From a virus, in IMG/VR virus record IMGVR_UViG_3300023219_000062, positions 1 through 21,700 of that record: 21,700 bases of DNA; one strand, given 5' to 3'. The notes beneath the pieces are model-generated. The model was not told the origin of the DNA and did no database searches. It saw nothing but the letters and a program-made list of their open reading frames with translations. Numbering within the stretch: position 1 is the first letter of the stretch; the number at the start of each line of letters is the position of its first letter. The position numbers and the translations under genes are program-made. Positions 1-7,111 of this stretch are shown piece after piece.

Positions 1-234
1 GTGCTTGAGCTTTAATACCTAACTCTTGCTGTTGGTTCTGGGCTTTAAGCATTTCTGCTTGAGCCGCGAGTATCATTCCAATAGAGCAACTGACCGATGA
101 AGAAAAACAAATGATGGCGCAACAACAGCAGAACAAGCAGCCACAAGTTGACCCTGCAATGATGCTCGCGGCTCAAGCAGAAATGCTTAAAGCCCAGAAC
201 CAACAGCAAGAGTTAGGTATTAAAGCTCAAGCAC
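1..234. repeat. Fold-back inverted repeat at left end (arms 1-70 and 165-234)
   Basis: Bases 1-70 are the exact reverse complement of 165-234 inside the portal gene. The match continues imperfectly to 80/155 (mismatches at 71/164 and 78/157). A six-base ATCATT homology (72-77 against the complement of 158-163) sits at the junction. An inverted copy of nearby coding sequence, joined at microhomology and located exactly at a sequence end, is typical of chimeras made during multiple-displacement amplification or assembly. A genuine terminal hairpin is much less likely because the copy carries a meaningless antisense piece of the portal gene. Confidence 0.85.
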
Positions 235-446
235 AACAAATTGAAATGGCTAAGCTACAACAAGCAGGGTACAAAATCGGATTGGATGAGCAGAAACAAG
301 CTAGTGATATTGGAAATACTAATGCGGATACCATTAAGAAAATGGCTGAAACGGAGCAGATTAGCACCAACACAACAGGGCAGCAGATTAATAACATGAA
401 GGCAATCACGCCACAGGTAACAGTGATTAAAGCGGAAGTTATCTAG
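72..446 (+). CDS. Portal protein, C-terminal fragment (P22 gp1-like)
   Basis: This is the open reading frame tail before the scaffold gene. It reads in frame from about 72 (IIPIEQLTDEEK...) to TAG at 444-446. About 124 residues remain, very rich in Gln, Ala, Met and Lys, and probably almost all helical. That suits the C-terminal barrel and crown region of P22-type portals, the dodecameric DNA channel at one capsid vertex. The identification rests mainly on position: the next virion genes are scaffold, coat and gp4-like, as in P22. The 5' part is missing because the sequence folds back at about 71. An ATG at 111 is an internal methionine, not a start. What else it could be: a separate Gln-rich protein, but the frame remains open upstream of 111. 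Confidence 0.72.
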   Translation: MIPIEQLTDEEKQMMAQQQQNKQPQVDPAMMLAAQAEMLKAQNQQQELGIKAQAQQIEMAKLQQAGYKIGLDEQKQASDIGNTNADTIKKMAETEQISTNTTGQQINNMKAITPQVTVIKAEVI

Positions 447-628
447 TGCGAGAAAAGCTACTTAAAATGCAGGGTGAGAAATTACCCTGTGAGAAAGTAT
501 GGGCTGATGCCAATGAAATGTATGAGGTTAATCAATCATTAGAAATAGATATCAATGGTGATGGCGCTAGGAAATACATCATTATAGATATCACTGATGA
601 GGGATTAATCGTTATAGATGTTCACTGA
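446..628 (+). CDS. Hypothetical 60-residue protein
   Basis: Starts with GTG overlapping the portal TAG by one base (TAGTG), so it is probably translated by coupling to the portal gene. There is only a weak purine-rich stretch (gcggaag) upstream. The product is acidic in its second half, with alternating hydrophobic and charged residues (a probable beta hairpin, YIIIDITDEGLIVIDVH). I do not recognise a family. Small genes of unknown role are common at this portal-scaffold junction in podophages. No signal peptide or membrane span is visible. Confidence 0.6.
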   Translation: MREKLLKMQGEKLPCEKVWADANEMYEVNQSLEIDINGDGARKYIIIDITDEGLIVIDVH

Positions 629-646
629 TTTAATCAAGGATATTGA

Positions 647-793
647 ATGAGAGATTTAATTGTAAGGTTTGCATTTATACTGCTTCATATAATACCAATA
701 GCCATGATAGCCACTATTAATCCTATTGGTGTTATTGCTGGAGTATGGCTATTCATGGTAATAAATGGCGCATATAGAAAGCAGAGATGGTAA
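647..793 (+). CDS. Small two-span membrane protein (48 residues)
   Basis: ATG at 647 follows a good AAGGA at 635-639 and lies 19 bases after the previous stop. The 48-residue product has two hydrophobic stretches, about residues 5-22 and 26-40, separated by NPIGV. It ends in a short basic tail (YRKQRW), as in many small inner-membrane proteins with positive-inside topology. Function is unknown. Holin-like size and topology are compatible, but no endolysin gene is nearby, so I do not call it a holin. It is the last gene before the terminator at 866-891. Confidence 0.6.
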   Translation: MRDLIVRFAFILLHIIPIAMIATINPIGVIAGVWLFMVINGAYRKQRW

Positions 794-805
794 CTAACGG
801 AGGTG

Positions 806-850
806 ATGCAACTTGGCTCTAGGAATAGACTAGCGCAACAGTCAGCGTAA
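806..850 (+). CDS. Possible 14-codon mini-ORF
   Basis: A very strong Shine-Dalgarno sequence (GGAGG, 799-803) is followed after only two bases by ATG and a 14-codon frame (MQLGSRNRLAQQSA). The spacing is too short for efficient initiation, so this may be a decayed gene start or leader peptide rather than a real gene. It lies between the membrane protein and the terminator. Confidence 0.15.
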   Translation: MQLGSRNRLAQQSA

Positions 851-865
851 TGACTTAACGCATAT

Positions 866-897
866 AAAAACCTACTTAATTGTGGGTTTTTCTTTTT
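866..897 (+). terminator. Rho-independent terminator before scaffold gene
   Basis: A ten-base stem AAAAACCTAC (866-875) pairs with GTGGGTTTTT (882-891) with one G-T wobble and a TTAATT loop. It is followed by CTTTTT. It separates the portal transcription unit from the scaffold-coat unit. Confidence 0.8.
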
Positions 898-908
898 GTA
901 CAGTATGG

Positions 909-917
909 TGTTATAAT
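909..917 (+). promoter_or_regulatory. Extended -10 promoter for scaffold-coat
   Basis: TG (909-910), one base, then a perfect TATAAT (912-917) forms an extended -10. The best -35 at a 17-base spacing, TTTCTT (889-894), is weak, which fits extended -10 promoters. It lies right after a terminator and 58 bases before the scaffold ATG. A hairpin CGTAG/CTACG (933-948) lies in the resulting leader. Confidence 0.65.
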
Positions 918-974
918 GATTTCATTACCGAACGTAGCGGATACTACGGCTAAAATTCACTTTAGGGTGCTTAA

Positions 975-1778
975 ATGTCAGAAGAACTAGATGCAAACGC
1001 TCAACAAGACGATTCTATTATCATGCCAGTACAGCTTGATAAGAATAATACAGTTGCAGCGGAGTCCGAATCATCAACGGATAGTGGAGTAAACCACGAT
1101 AACAACCACAATGGGGTTCAAGATAGAATCAACAAGGTTACTGCTCAGAAATATACAGAACAACGTAGAGCAGATGGTTTGCAGCGAGAGCTTGACGAGA
1201 TGAAGAATCTCCAGCCTAAGCCAGTAGATAAACCAGTTGTTGCTATCAGTGCACCACAGTTACCAGAAGATTTATATGATGACGATGCTATGCGTAAATA
1301 TCACGCAGACAATCAGAAGTATAATCAAGAGCTGGTAAATGGCGCAGCAAAGAACGCTTACGAATCCCAAATAAAACAGGGCGAACAACAGAAAGCACAA
1401 CAAGCACAGCAACAAGTTATCGATGGTTATTACCAGAATGCACAGCGTGATGGTGTAGACCTTGATAAACTACGAGTTGCAGAGCAAACGTTTAATAACT
1501 CAGGTATTAGCAATGAGTTAGCACAGCACGTTATGGCTGATGTTAACGGCGGTAAGATTGTAGAGTTTCTACATGATAACCCGGCTTTACTGCATGAGAT
1601 TTCAAATATGAATCCAATGCAAGCAGCTATTAAACTAGCAAATGAGATTAAACCTCAAGTGCTTTCTAGAACGCCCAAAGTATCTAGCGCGCCTATTCCT
1701 CCAATTGAAGTAAGTGGTGGTGGGGTACATGAACAGGATGAGTTCGAAAAGAATTACCCTGGCGCAACGTTTATTTAA
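975..1778 (+). CDS. Scaffolding protein (P22 gp8-like)
   Basis: A 267-residue protein with no large hydrophobic core, an acidic Asn/Asp-rich N-terminus, a probable coiled coil at residues 50-80 (...YTEQRRADGLQRELDEMK) and a Gln/Ala helix at about 130-155. It is directly upstream of the coat gene, as in P22 (gp8 is 303 residues). Scaffolds of this group direct coat assembly into procapsids and then exit through the coat lattice. The usual strongly basic C-terminal coat-binding hook is not obvious. Here the protein ends in EFEKNYPGATFI, so the coat contact may differ. Start at ATG 975 with AGGGTG upstream. It is probably transcribed from the promoter at 909-917. The call rests on position and composition more than on motif. 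Confidence 0.8.
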   Translation: MSEELDANAQQDDSIIMPVQLDKNNTVAAESESSTDSGVNHDNNHNGVQDRINKVTAQKYTEQRRADGLQRELDEMKNLQPKPVDKPVVAISAPQLPEDLYDDDAMRKYHADNQKYNQELVNGAAKNAYESQIKQGEQQKAQQAQQQVIDGYYQNAQRDGVDLDKLRVAEQTFNNSGISNELAQHVMADVNGGKIVEFLHDNPALLHEISNMNPMQAAIKLANEIKPQVLSRTPKVSSAPIPPIEVSGGGVHEQDEFEKNYPGATFI

Positions 1779-1798
1779 TTTAATTAAGGTGAATTACC

Positions 1799-3094
1799 AT
1801 GGCATTACCAAATGACTACCAGAGCAACACCAACAAGAAGCTTTTAAAATCTTTCATTAAAGGCTTCGAAAGTACAACCATTTTAACAAACACAGTTTCA
1901 AAACAGTTAGTAAATGAAATTGATTCATCTACTGGCGGTACTCCTGGTGCTGGCGACCCTGTAGCAATGAAGCGCCCGACTCAATATGTACCAACTCGCT
2001 CACCAGATGGCAACATGTCGTCTCTTGATAAAAACCCGGTGCGTACTGGTAAAGTAGTTGGTAACGTATCTGAAAACGGTTACATCACTGTAATGGTTGA
2101 GAATAGTCAGATTGAAGAAGCATTAGAAACTGACCAATTAGATGAGCTTTTACGCCCTATTGCAGAAGATATGGTTGTTGAATGTGAATCAGAACTGGCT
2201 AAGTTCATGACTAAAAATGCAGCTTTAGTATCAGGCGACCATGATGTAGCAATCAATAAATGGTCTGATATTGCAAAAGCAGGCGCTCTATTTAAAGAGT
2301 CAGGCGCTCCAGCAGGCAAACGTTATGCAGCAATCAATAGCTTCGATGAAACTGTTTTAGCTGACCTTCAAACCCAATTGGGTGTAAATCCTAATGTAAA
2401 TGAAGCATGGGCAGGCGCAGTAGTTAAAGAGAAATTCGCTGGCCTTGACCAAGTATTAACAACTAACAATCTTGATGAGTACACAACAGGCACAGAGTCA
2501 GCGGGTATTACACTTGCTTCTACTCCATCGCCTAGCTACACAACCTATAAAGACAGCTACCAAATGACGCTTGCGTTAACTGGTTTAACAATCACAACTG
2601 GTACATTAACAGCGGGTACTCAAATCCAGTTCGCTAGCTCTTTATTGCTTAACATGCGTAACCGTAAAATCGTGCGTGAATCTGGCACTGGTATTCCAAT
2701 TACATTAACTATCCTTGAAGATGTTATTGCTGATGGTTCAGGCGATGTAACAGTGAAAGTGTCTGGTGCTGCTATTGCTGAATCTGGCGTTGATGGTGCT
2801 TACAATACAGTTAGCCAAGCATTAACATCTGGTGATACAGTTATCGTACTTGGTACGGTTGATACTTCTTACCGCCCAGCTCTTGCTTACTGCGAAGGCT
2901 TCGTTGGCATGGGTTCAGTTGTATTGCCTAAACTACACGCTTTAGACTCTATGATTATCAATCACAAAGGTATGTCTATCCGAGTTCACAAATTCTCCGA
3001 TGGTACTGCGAATATCAATAAATACCGTTTTGATATTCTACCAACCTTTGCATGTTTCAACCCGTTCTGGGGTATGCAGTTGTTTGGTTCTTAG
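1799..3094 (+). CDS. Major capsid (coat) protein, P22 gp5-like
   Basis: A 431-residue protein, almost exactly the length of P22 coat (430), placed after the scaffold. It reads as a P22-type coat protein: an N-terminal arm, a beta-rich region (about residues 220-345, likely including the inserted I-domain; repeated short strands such as TLALTGLTITTGTLTAGTQI), and a conserved C-terminal part ending in FNPFWGMQLFGS. It assembles the icosahedral shell. The ribosome site AAGGTG lies before ATG 1799, 20 bases after the scaffold stop. The two genes share a transcript, and the terminator at 3102-3124 follows at once, which should favour abundant coat mRNA. Confidence 0.9.
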   Translation: MALPNDYQSNTNKKLLKSFIKGFESTTILTNTVSKQLVNEIDSSTGGTPGAGDPVAMKRPTQYVPTRSPDGNMSSLDKNPVRTGKVVGNVSENGYITVMVENSQIEEALETDQLDELLRPIAEDMVVECESELAKFMTKNAALVSGDHDVAINKWSDIAKAGALFKESGAPAGKRYAAINSFDETVLADLQTQLGVNPNVNEAWAGAVVKEKFAGLDQVLTTNNLDEYTTGTESAGITLASTPSPSYTTYKDSYQMTLALTGLTITTGTLTAGTQIQFASSLLLNMRNRKIVRESGTGIPITLTILEDVIADGSGDVTVKVSGAAIAESGVDGAYNTVSQALTSGDTVIVLGTVDTSYRPALAYCEGFVGMGSVVLPKLHALDSMIINHKGMSIRVHKFSDGTANINKYRFDILPTFACFNPFWGMQLFGS

Positions 3095-3101
3095 TAATTA
3101 T

Positions 3102-3124
3102 GGGGGGCTTCGGCCTCCTTTTTT
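3102..3124 (+). terminator. Rho-independent terminator after coat gene (UUCG loop)
   Basis: GGGGGC and GCCTCC form a stem closed by a C(TTCG)G tetraloop (3109-3112) and followed by six T residues. It sits eight bases after the coat stop. I see no convincing promoter just downstream, so partial read-through or antitermination must express the next genes. Confidence 0.85.
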
Positions 3125-3136
3125 AAAGGGTTTATT

Positions 3137-3304
3137 ATGCGACATCGTACAATGTTAAAATACTCAGATAATGACAAGGGATTTATTCAGTGTGTTATTC
3201 GAGATGATGTTAAGTCTGACTTTGAATCACTTGGATTTGTTGACCATATCGATAAGGTTAAGAAACCAGTGAAGCGTAAAAAGGCTGTGAAAAATGATAA
3301 CTAA
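3137..3304 (+). CDS. Small basic protein between coat and gp4
   Basis: A 55-residue product that starts at ATG 3137 with AAAGGG at 3125-3130. The N-terminal two thirds are mixed (MLKYSDNDKGFIQCVIRDDV...) and the C-terminus is strongly basic (KKPVKRKKAVKNDN). The gene overlaps the next start by 11 bases, which suggests coupling. I do not recognise the family. A basic tail and its position among head genes could suit contact with packaged DNA or the head-tail junction, but that is inference. Confidence 0.7.
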   Translation: MRHRTMLKYSDNDKGFIQCVIRDDVKSDFESLGFVDHIDKVKKPVKRKKAVKNDN

Positions 3305-3803
3305 AGGCGCTATCACAGAAGGTGCATTCAAGCTATTAGTAATCTGGGGTGTTACATCAAAGCCACGTCCAGAAGAGATTGATACCGCTTTAGGTGTTCT
3401 TGATGATTATGCTTTAGAGCTTGAAAGTACAGGGCTTTTAACAGGGTATGCCCCTCCAGGTAACTATGGCGAATCAGATCCAAATGATGACAGTGGATTA
3501 ACAGATTGGATGGCTGGCCCATTTAAAAAGTTATTGGCTGTGGAGCTTATTAGCATCTATGGTAAGGCGATTACTCCAACGCTTGGCACATTGGCATCTA
3601 TGGCTATTAAGTCTTTAGAACACGCGCTTGTTAGAGTTGACCCAGCACGCCCACCAGCTACATTACCTAAAGGTAGTGGTAATGAGTTCGAGTATAGAGA
3701 TACCAAGTTTTATTCAGAGCAACCGGAAAGATTAGATACAGAAACAGATGGTGTTCTTGACGATATAACCTTAACTGGTGAGTCGATAGAATACTTCCCA
3801 TAA
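3294..3803 (+). CDS. Portal-ring head completion protein, P22 gp4-like
   Basis: 169 residues, against 166 for P22 gp4 (tail accessory factor). It has the family layout: an N-terminal helix bundle (KGAITEGAFKLLVIWG...), a TGLLTGYAPP turn matching DGIITGYVF in P22, a middle helix, and the conserved LPKGSGNEF motif (MPTGSGNSF in P22) near residues 124-132. P22 gp4 binds under the portal after packaging and starts tail assembly; some homologues have muramidase-like activity. ATG 3294 overlaps the upstream gene. The C-terminal 35 residues are acidic and differ from P22. Confidence 0.88.
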   Translation: MITKGAITEGAFKLLVIWGVTSKPRPEEIDTALGVLDDYALELESTGLLTGYAPPGNYGESDPNDDSGLTDWMAGPFKKLLAVELISIYGKAITPTLGTLASMAIKSLEHALVRVDPARPPATLPKGSGNEFEYRDTKFYSEQPERLDTETDGVLDDITLTGESIEYFP

Positions 3804-3833
3804 CTTTATGATGCCTTATGGCGCGGAGTTAAC

Positions 3834-4055
3834 ATGACAGCAATAAATAGATTAGTATCCAAAGATAAGCCTGCCACAAATGACCTAATCCCTATCTGGG
3901 ATAATGCATCAGGTCGAACTAGAAACACCTCATTCCAAGGAGCTTTAGAGCTTCTATTCGGCAATGTCAATCCAGTTGTAGACATTACCTTTTCCACGCC
4001 CAACCTAGTAGTAACCTATTACGATGGCACCATTAAAAATGTAGATATCACATAG
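3834..4055 (+). CDS. Hypothetical virion-associated protein (73 residues)
   Basis: Starts at ATG 3834 after GGAG. The N-terminal segment (AINRLVSKDKPATNDLIPIWDNASGRTRNTSF) resembles short adaptor segments that begin phage fibre or spike proteins (ending in DLIPIWD...GRTR..SF). The rest is predicted beta strand. It is the first of four consecutive genes inserted between gp4 and the lysine-rich genes. A structural role next to the 566-residue fibre-like protein is likely but not proven. Confidence 0.6.
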   Translation: MTAINRLVSKDKPATNDLIPIWDNASGRTRNTSFQGALELLFGNVNPVVDITFSTPNLVVTYYDGTIKNVDIT

Positions 4056-4065
4056 AGGGATTTTC

Positions 4066-4347
4066 ATGATTACTTTACCAGCCGCAGACGGCGTAGTTGT
4101 AGTAACGAATACACGACCTAGACACAAGTTTCACGACATTGCTGTAAAGGGAAATAAGACGGGCACCCTAACTATAAGAGGTAAAAAAGTTGGCTCTGAT
4201 ATGTTCGAAGATATCCCCGATGCTGTGATTACTTTATCCGCTCCTTTATCAGTTCAAGTGGAAGGTGTTATTGGTGAGTTTGAATTTACACTGGCAGGCG
4301 TAACGGGTACAGACGTGATAATCGTTACCGATACCTCAAGGAATTGA
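4066..4347 (+). CDS. Hypothetical beta-rich protein (93 residues)
   Basis: ATG 4066 is preceded by GAGGGA at a five-base spacing. The product is almost entirely short beta strands with turns (TLTIRGKKVG, AVITLSAPLSVQVEG, EFEFTLAGVTGTDVIIV), as in small immunoglobulin-like or jelly-roll virion decoration domains. No membrane span or catalytic motif is seen. It lies between two other probable virion genes in the same short operon. Family not recognised. Confidence 0.6.
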   Translation: MITLPAADGVVVVTNTRPRHKFHDIAVKGNKTGTLTIRGKKVGSDMFEDIPDAVITLSAPLSVQVEGVIGEFEFTLAGVTGTDVIIVTDTSRN

Positions 4348-4348
4348 T

Positions 4349-4885
4349 ATGCCTTATAAATCCAATAATGGGTATTTATCAAACCTAGGATACCTATCAC
4401 TACCCGGTTACAAATCATCATCTGGTTACAGCCCTATTGCGCCTCCTGTTGGCTTTGAACGGCAGTGGACAATAGGAAATCTAGGTGATGATTACGGCTA
4501 CCACGCTGTTAATGCTTACGGTGATTTAGACTCAAACTTATGGTTTAACTTCATTGATACTGTTGCCGTTCTGATAGTTGATGACTCTGCTAATGCGGCT
4601 ATATTGCAATCAAATATAAGTAACATGTGGGGATTAGCTACTAATGTCACGCTTAACGTTGAAGGCTTTGGTGAAATCGTTCTTACATGGAATGGTGCTA
4701 CATCATATGTAAATATCGGTGATACTGATTTCGTAACCTATATCATGGGGCAGTTAGGAAACACTATCGGTGTAGATATCCTACCTAAAAATGGCGCATC
4801 ACCAACATCAAGAAATGAAATCACAACCTTGTTAGACGATATAGTTACAACCTTAGGCGACAACATAATTCATACAGGAAGTTAA
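4349..4885 (+). CDS. Hypothetical protein with GY repeats (178 residues)
   Basis: ATG 4349 follows AAGGA and lies one base after the previous stop. The N-terminus holds four tandem six-residue units built on GY (NGYLSN, LGYLSL, PGYKSS, SGYSPI, about residues 7-30), then a Pro-rich hinge (APPVGF). The rest is a mixed domain of about 145 residues rich in Asn, Val and Thr. The architecture (short repeat, linker, domain) looks like a virion-anchored decoration or fibre subunit. Family not recognised. Confidence 0.6.
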   Translation: MPYKSNNGYLSNLGYLSLPGYKSSSGYSPIAPPVGFERQWTIGNLGDDYGYHAVNAYGDLDSNLWFNFIDTVAVLIVDDSANAAILQSNISNMWGLATNVTLNVEGFGEIVLTWNGATSYVNIGDTDFVTYIMGQLGNTIGVDILPKNGASPTSRNEITTLLDDIVTTLGDNIIHTGS

Positions 4886-4888
4886 AAG

Positions 4889-6589
4889 ATGCCAAATAAA
4901 TTACCCATAGATTTACCAGATGCAACCCCAGGAACTAAATTTGTTCATGGGGTTAATGTGGATGACCTAACAGATGGCCCGCAAGGAACAAGCCAGAAGG
5001 TTGCGCTTATACCTGTTACTAGGGATATATTAATCAGTCAATTCTCAACGGCTACATCACAAGAGCCATCATCAATTAACACGCCCATCAGGATAGAGTT
5101 TGGCCCTGCATTTGGCACAGCATTAGACCCAGTTGAGATGGATGTGACAGGTTTATTTACTGTGAATGAAGCAGGCTCATACTTTATTAAAACTATCGTT
5201 CATTTCGGTAGAACAACATCAACGGGCGAGGTTGAATTGTTCTTTAGACTGCTAATTAATGGCACTCAACTGGGTAACTCTGCATTTGCACGATTGGATG
5301 ATGATGACACTGTCATACCATCAAGCAGCGAATCATTCATACCATTTGCTATTGGTGACACCTTTGAGTTTGAATTAATCAGAGACAGCTCTAACGGTGG
5401 CATAAATAATGGCGGATTATTCCAAGGCGATCCCGCAACAGTTGGATGGGCCAATGCACAAACAGCACTGATAGCAATATCTCGATTAACAGGTAACGCT
5501 GCAAACCTACAAGCGGATGGTGATGTGGTTGGTGGTGGTGCATCTCAATTAAATGAAGTTGCAACATACTCAAGCCTTACAGGTTTAGCAATCAAATCAA
5601 CGGCTGATGTATCAATTGAGGCAGGCGTAATAGATCGCATAACTCCAGATGAGGATTTATGGATTAGAGTCGATTCAACTCAAGAGAATATATTTATAGG
5701 TAGGCATGTAGATACTACTGGCGCGCCAAACGTAAACAATACCACGTTATTTGTAACAGCTAATTCAACAAATGAAATGGTGCTTTCTACACTTGGAAAT
5801 AACTCCCAAGCTATTAACTTTGTAAAATCAGGGGTATTTAGAGGTAAGCTATCTAATAACCGAGATAGAAACTCAATAGCAATTGAAAACGCCAACGGTA
5901 AGCGACTTGAAATATTACCTAATGATACAGCAACCTTTCTAGTTGATAAAATTGGTATCGGAGCAACTGCATCGGCTAATGATGCTGCTCTGTCATTTCT
6001 TGCTGGCCTTGGTGTGTTGCGAGTGCCAAACAATACAGAGGCTCAATTAGCTGCTTATACTTACGCTCAAGGTGGAAACATCTCTTGGAACTCAACAGAG
6101 AATCAATTACAAGTTGAATCAGGCGGCGTTCGTACTCAATTCAGTAACCCGCAAAAAGGATTTTGTTCAGCAACTAACAATGGCTTATCAACTCCAATAT
6201 CAGGGATAGGCGCTTATAATATCATTGATTTGGGTCCTACATTTAACATACAGAAAGATAAGAATTTTGCGATAAGCACCAATCAAGTAGAATTCACAGG
6301 CACTGCATTTGCTGGAACAATTAGATTTGTATTTGAAATATGGTCACCACCCGCAACTACTGGAACCAAAGATTATGATATTAGATTCCATCTTAATAAC
6401 TTTGCATCTGGACCATTCCCTACCATCCACCAACTAGCGCCCGGTGAATATAGACAAATATCAATAACCGTTAGCGTGTCAAGCTTAACAGTTGGCGCAT
6501 TGTTCGGATTGAGATTACGTCAAGTTAGCGGAGCGATTAACACAACGCCGATATTTCCAATGGCAACAATTGAAATCATAGAGGATTAA
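4889..6589 (+). CDS. Fibre-like virion protein with C1q-like jelly-roll domains
   Basis: A 566-residue protein. An N-terminal adaptor (NKLPIDLPDATPGTKFVHG) is followed at about 50-200 by a domain with the C1q/TNF-like pattern (FTVNEAGSYFIKTIVHF, LLINGTQLGNSAFARL, PFAIGDTFEFELI). The middle (about 205-420) carries fibre-type segments (DGDVVGGGASQLNEVATYSSLTG). A second beta-sandwich lies at about 420-566. Such proteins form trimeric fibres or head fibres that bind surfaces; the receptor is unknown. RBS is AGGAAG. P22 has no fibre gene between gp4 and gp10, so this is an accessory insertion. Whether it attaches to head or tail cannot be told from sequence. Confidence 0.75.
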   Translation: MPNKLPIDLPDATPGTKFVHGVNVDDLTDGPQGTSQKVALIPVTRDILISQFSTATSQEPSSINTPIRIEFGPAFGTALDPVEMDVTGLFTVNEAGSYFIKTIVHFGRTTSTGEVELFFRLLINGTQLGNSAFARLDDDDTVIPSSSESFIPFAIGDTFEFELIRDSSNGGINNGGLFQGDPATVGWANAQTALIAISRLTGNAANLQADGDVVGGGASQLNEVATYSSLTGLAIKSTADVSIEAGVIDRITPDEDLWIRVDSTQENIFIGRHVDTTGAPNVNNTTLFVTANSTNEMVLSTLGNNSQAINFVKSGVFRGKLSNNRDRNSIAIENANGKRLEILPNDTATFLVDKIGIGATASANDAALSFLAGLGVLRVPNNTEAQLAAYTYAQGGNISWNSTENQLQVESGGVRTQFSNPQKGFCSATNNGLSTPISGIGAYNIIDLGPTFNIQKDKNFAISTNQVEFTGTAFAGTIRFVFEIWSPPATTGTKDYDIRFHLNNFASGPFPTIHQLAPGEYRQISITVSVSSLTVGALFGLRLRQVSGAINTTPIFPMATIEIIED

Positions 6590-6591
6590 TC

Positions 6592-6681
6592 ATGCACGAA
6601 TCAAACAAGCGCGGTAAACGAGTAGGCACGCACAAAGCCAAAAAGAAGCCAGCACCCAAGAAACCAAAGAGTAAAAAATAG
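6592..6681 (+). CDS. Lysine-rich micro-protein (29 residues)
   Basis: ATG 6592 follows GAGG (6581-6584). The 29-residue product is about half Lys/Arg and Pro/Ala (KAKKKPAPKKPK core), like histone H1 or nucleoid-protein tails. It lies two bases after the fibre gene and nine bases before the next start. A role in binding DNA or RNA, or neutralising charge in the capsid, is inference. Confidence 0.55.
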   Translation: MHESNKRGKRVGTHKAKKKPAPKKPKSKK

Positions 6682-6689
6682 GAGTTACT

Positions 6690-6836
6690 ATGATAGTAAA
6701 GCGTAAAGATGGTTATCACGTAATGAGCGAATCAAAAGGTAAAAATGGTAAGCGAAAGAACTTAGGTGGCCCATATAAAACCAAAGGAGGCGCAGAGAAG
6801 CGCCTCAAGCAGGTTGAGTATTTTAAAAATCAGTAG
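6690..6836 (+). CDS. Small basic protein with LGGPYKTK motif (48 residues)
   Basis: ATG 6690 follows AGGAG (6680-6684) at a good distance. The sequence GYHVMSES..GKRKNLGGPYKTKGGAEKRL ends in KQVEYFK. It matches a short module seen as stand-alone proteins and as termini of phage prohead proteins: a small strand, GGPYKTK turn, then an AEKRLKQVEYFK helix. The function of the module is not known to me. It is the last rightward gene before the terminator at 6841-6864. Confidence 0.68.
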   Translation: MIVKRKDGYHVMSESKGKNGKRKNLGGPYKTKGGAEKRLKQVEYFKNQ

Positions 6837-6840
6837 TAAC

Positions 6841-6864
6841 TAAGCCCCTTTAACGAGGGGCTTA
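6841..6864. terminator. Bidirectional hairpin terminator
   Basis: TAAGCCCCT (6841-6849) pairs with AGGGGCTTA (6856-6864) around a TTAACG loop. It lies four bases after a rightward stop and five bases before a leftward stop, so it serves both convergent units. The T-runs are weak on both sides. Confidence 0.75.
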
Positions 6865-6868
6865 TCAT

Positions 6869-7111
6869 TTACACCTCACTATGATGCGGCTTAACTTTAA
6901 CGGGCTTACATGTACTTTCATTAAGCCCTTCGTAATTATGCTTAAACTCTTTCTCTGCATCTTCAATCTCTCGCTGCTCAGGCTTATAGCTAAAGCGTTT
7001 CTGATAGGGCAAATCGTTAACGTAAGCAGTCACAAACCAACATGCTTTATGCTCACCTGCTGCTTTACGAAATGATAACTCTGGTTTAGATGTTGAATTA
7101 ATCTTACTCAT
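6869..7111 (-). CDS. Hypothetical protein (80 residues), leftward cassette
   Basis: Last gene of the leftward cassette. It starts with ATG overlapping the upstream TGA (ATGA), with AAGGG before it. The product is hydrophilic, with a short strand region (CWFVTAYVNDLPYQKRFSY) followed by a charged helix (EQREIEDAEKEFKHNY). No family recognised. Its start region (leader and first codons) is nearly identical to that of the gene just upstream. Confidence 0.65.
   Translation of the reverse strand: MSKINSTSKPELSFRKAAGEHKACWFVTAYVNDLPYQKRFSYKPEQREIEDAEKEFKHNYEGLNESTCKPVKVKPHHSEV

Noticed and set aside
1-80. True genome end with hairpin
   Set aside because: The arm is antisense portal code joined at microhomology, which fits a chimera; P22-like phages have circularly permuted ends rather than hairpins.
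647-793. Holin
   Set aside because: Size and two spans fit, but no endolysin or spanin gene is near and the location among head genes is atypical.
5680-6033. 117-codon minus-strand frame in the fibre gene
   Set aside because: No ribosome site or recognisable sequence; the sense frame is clear.
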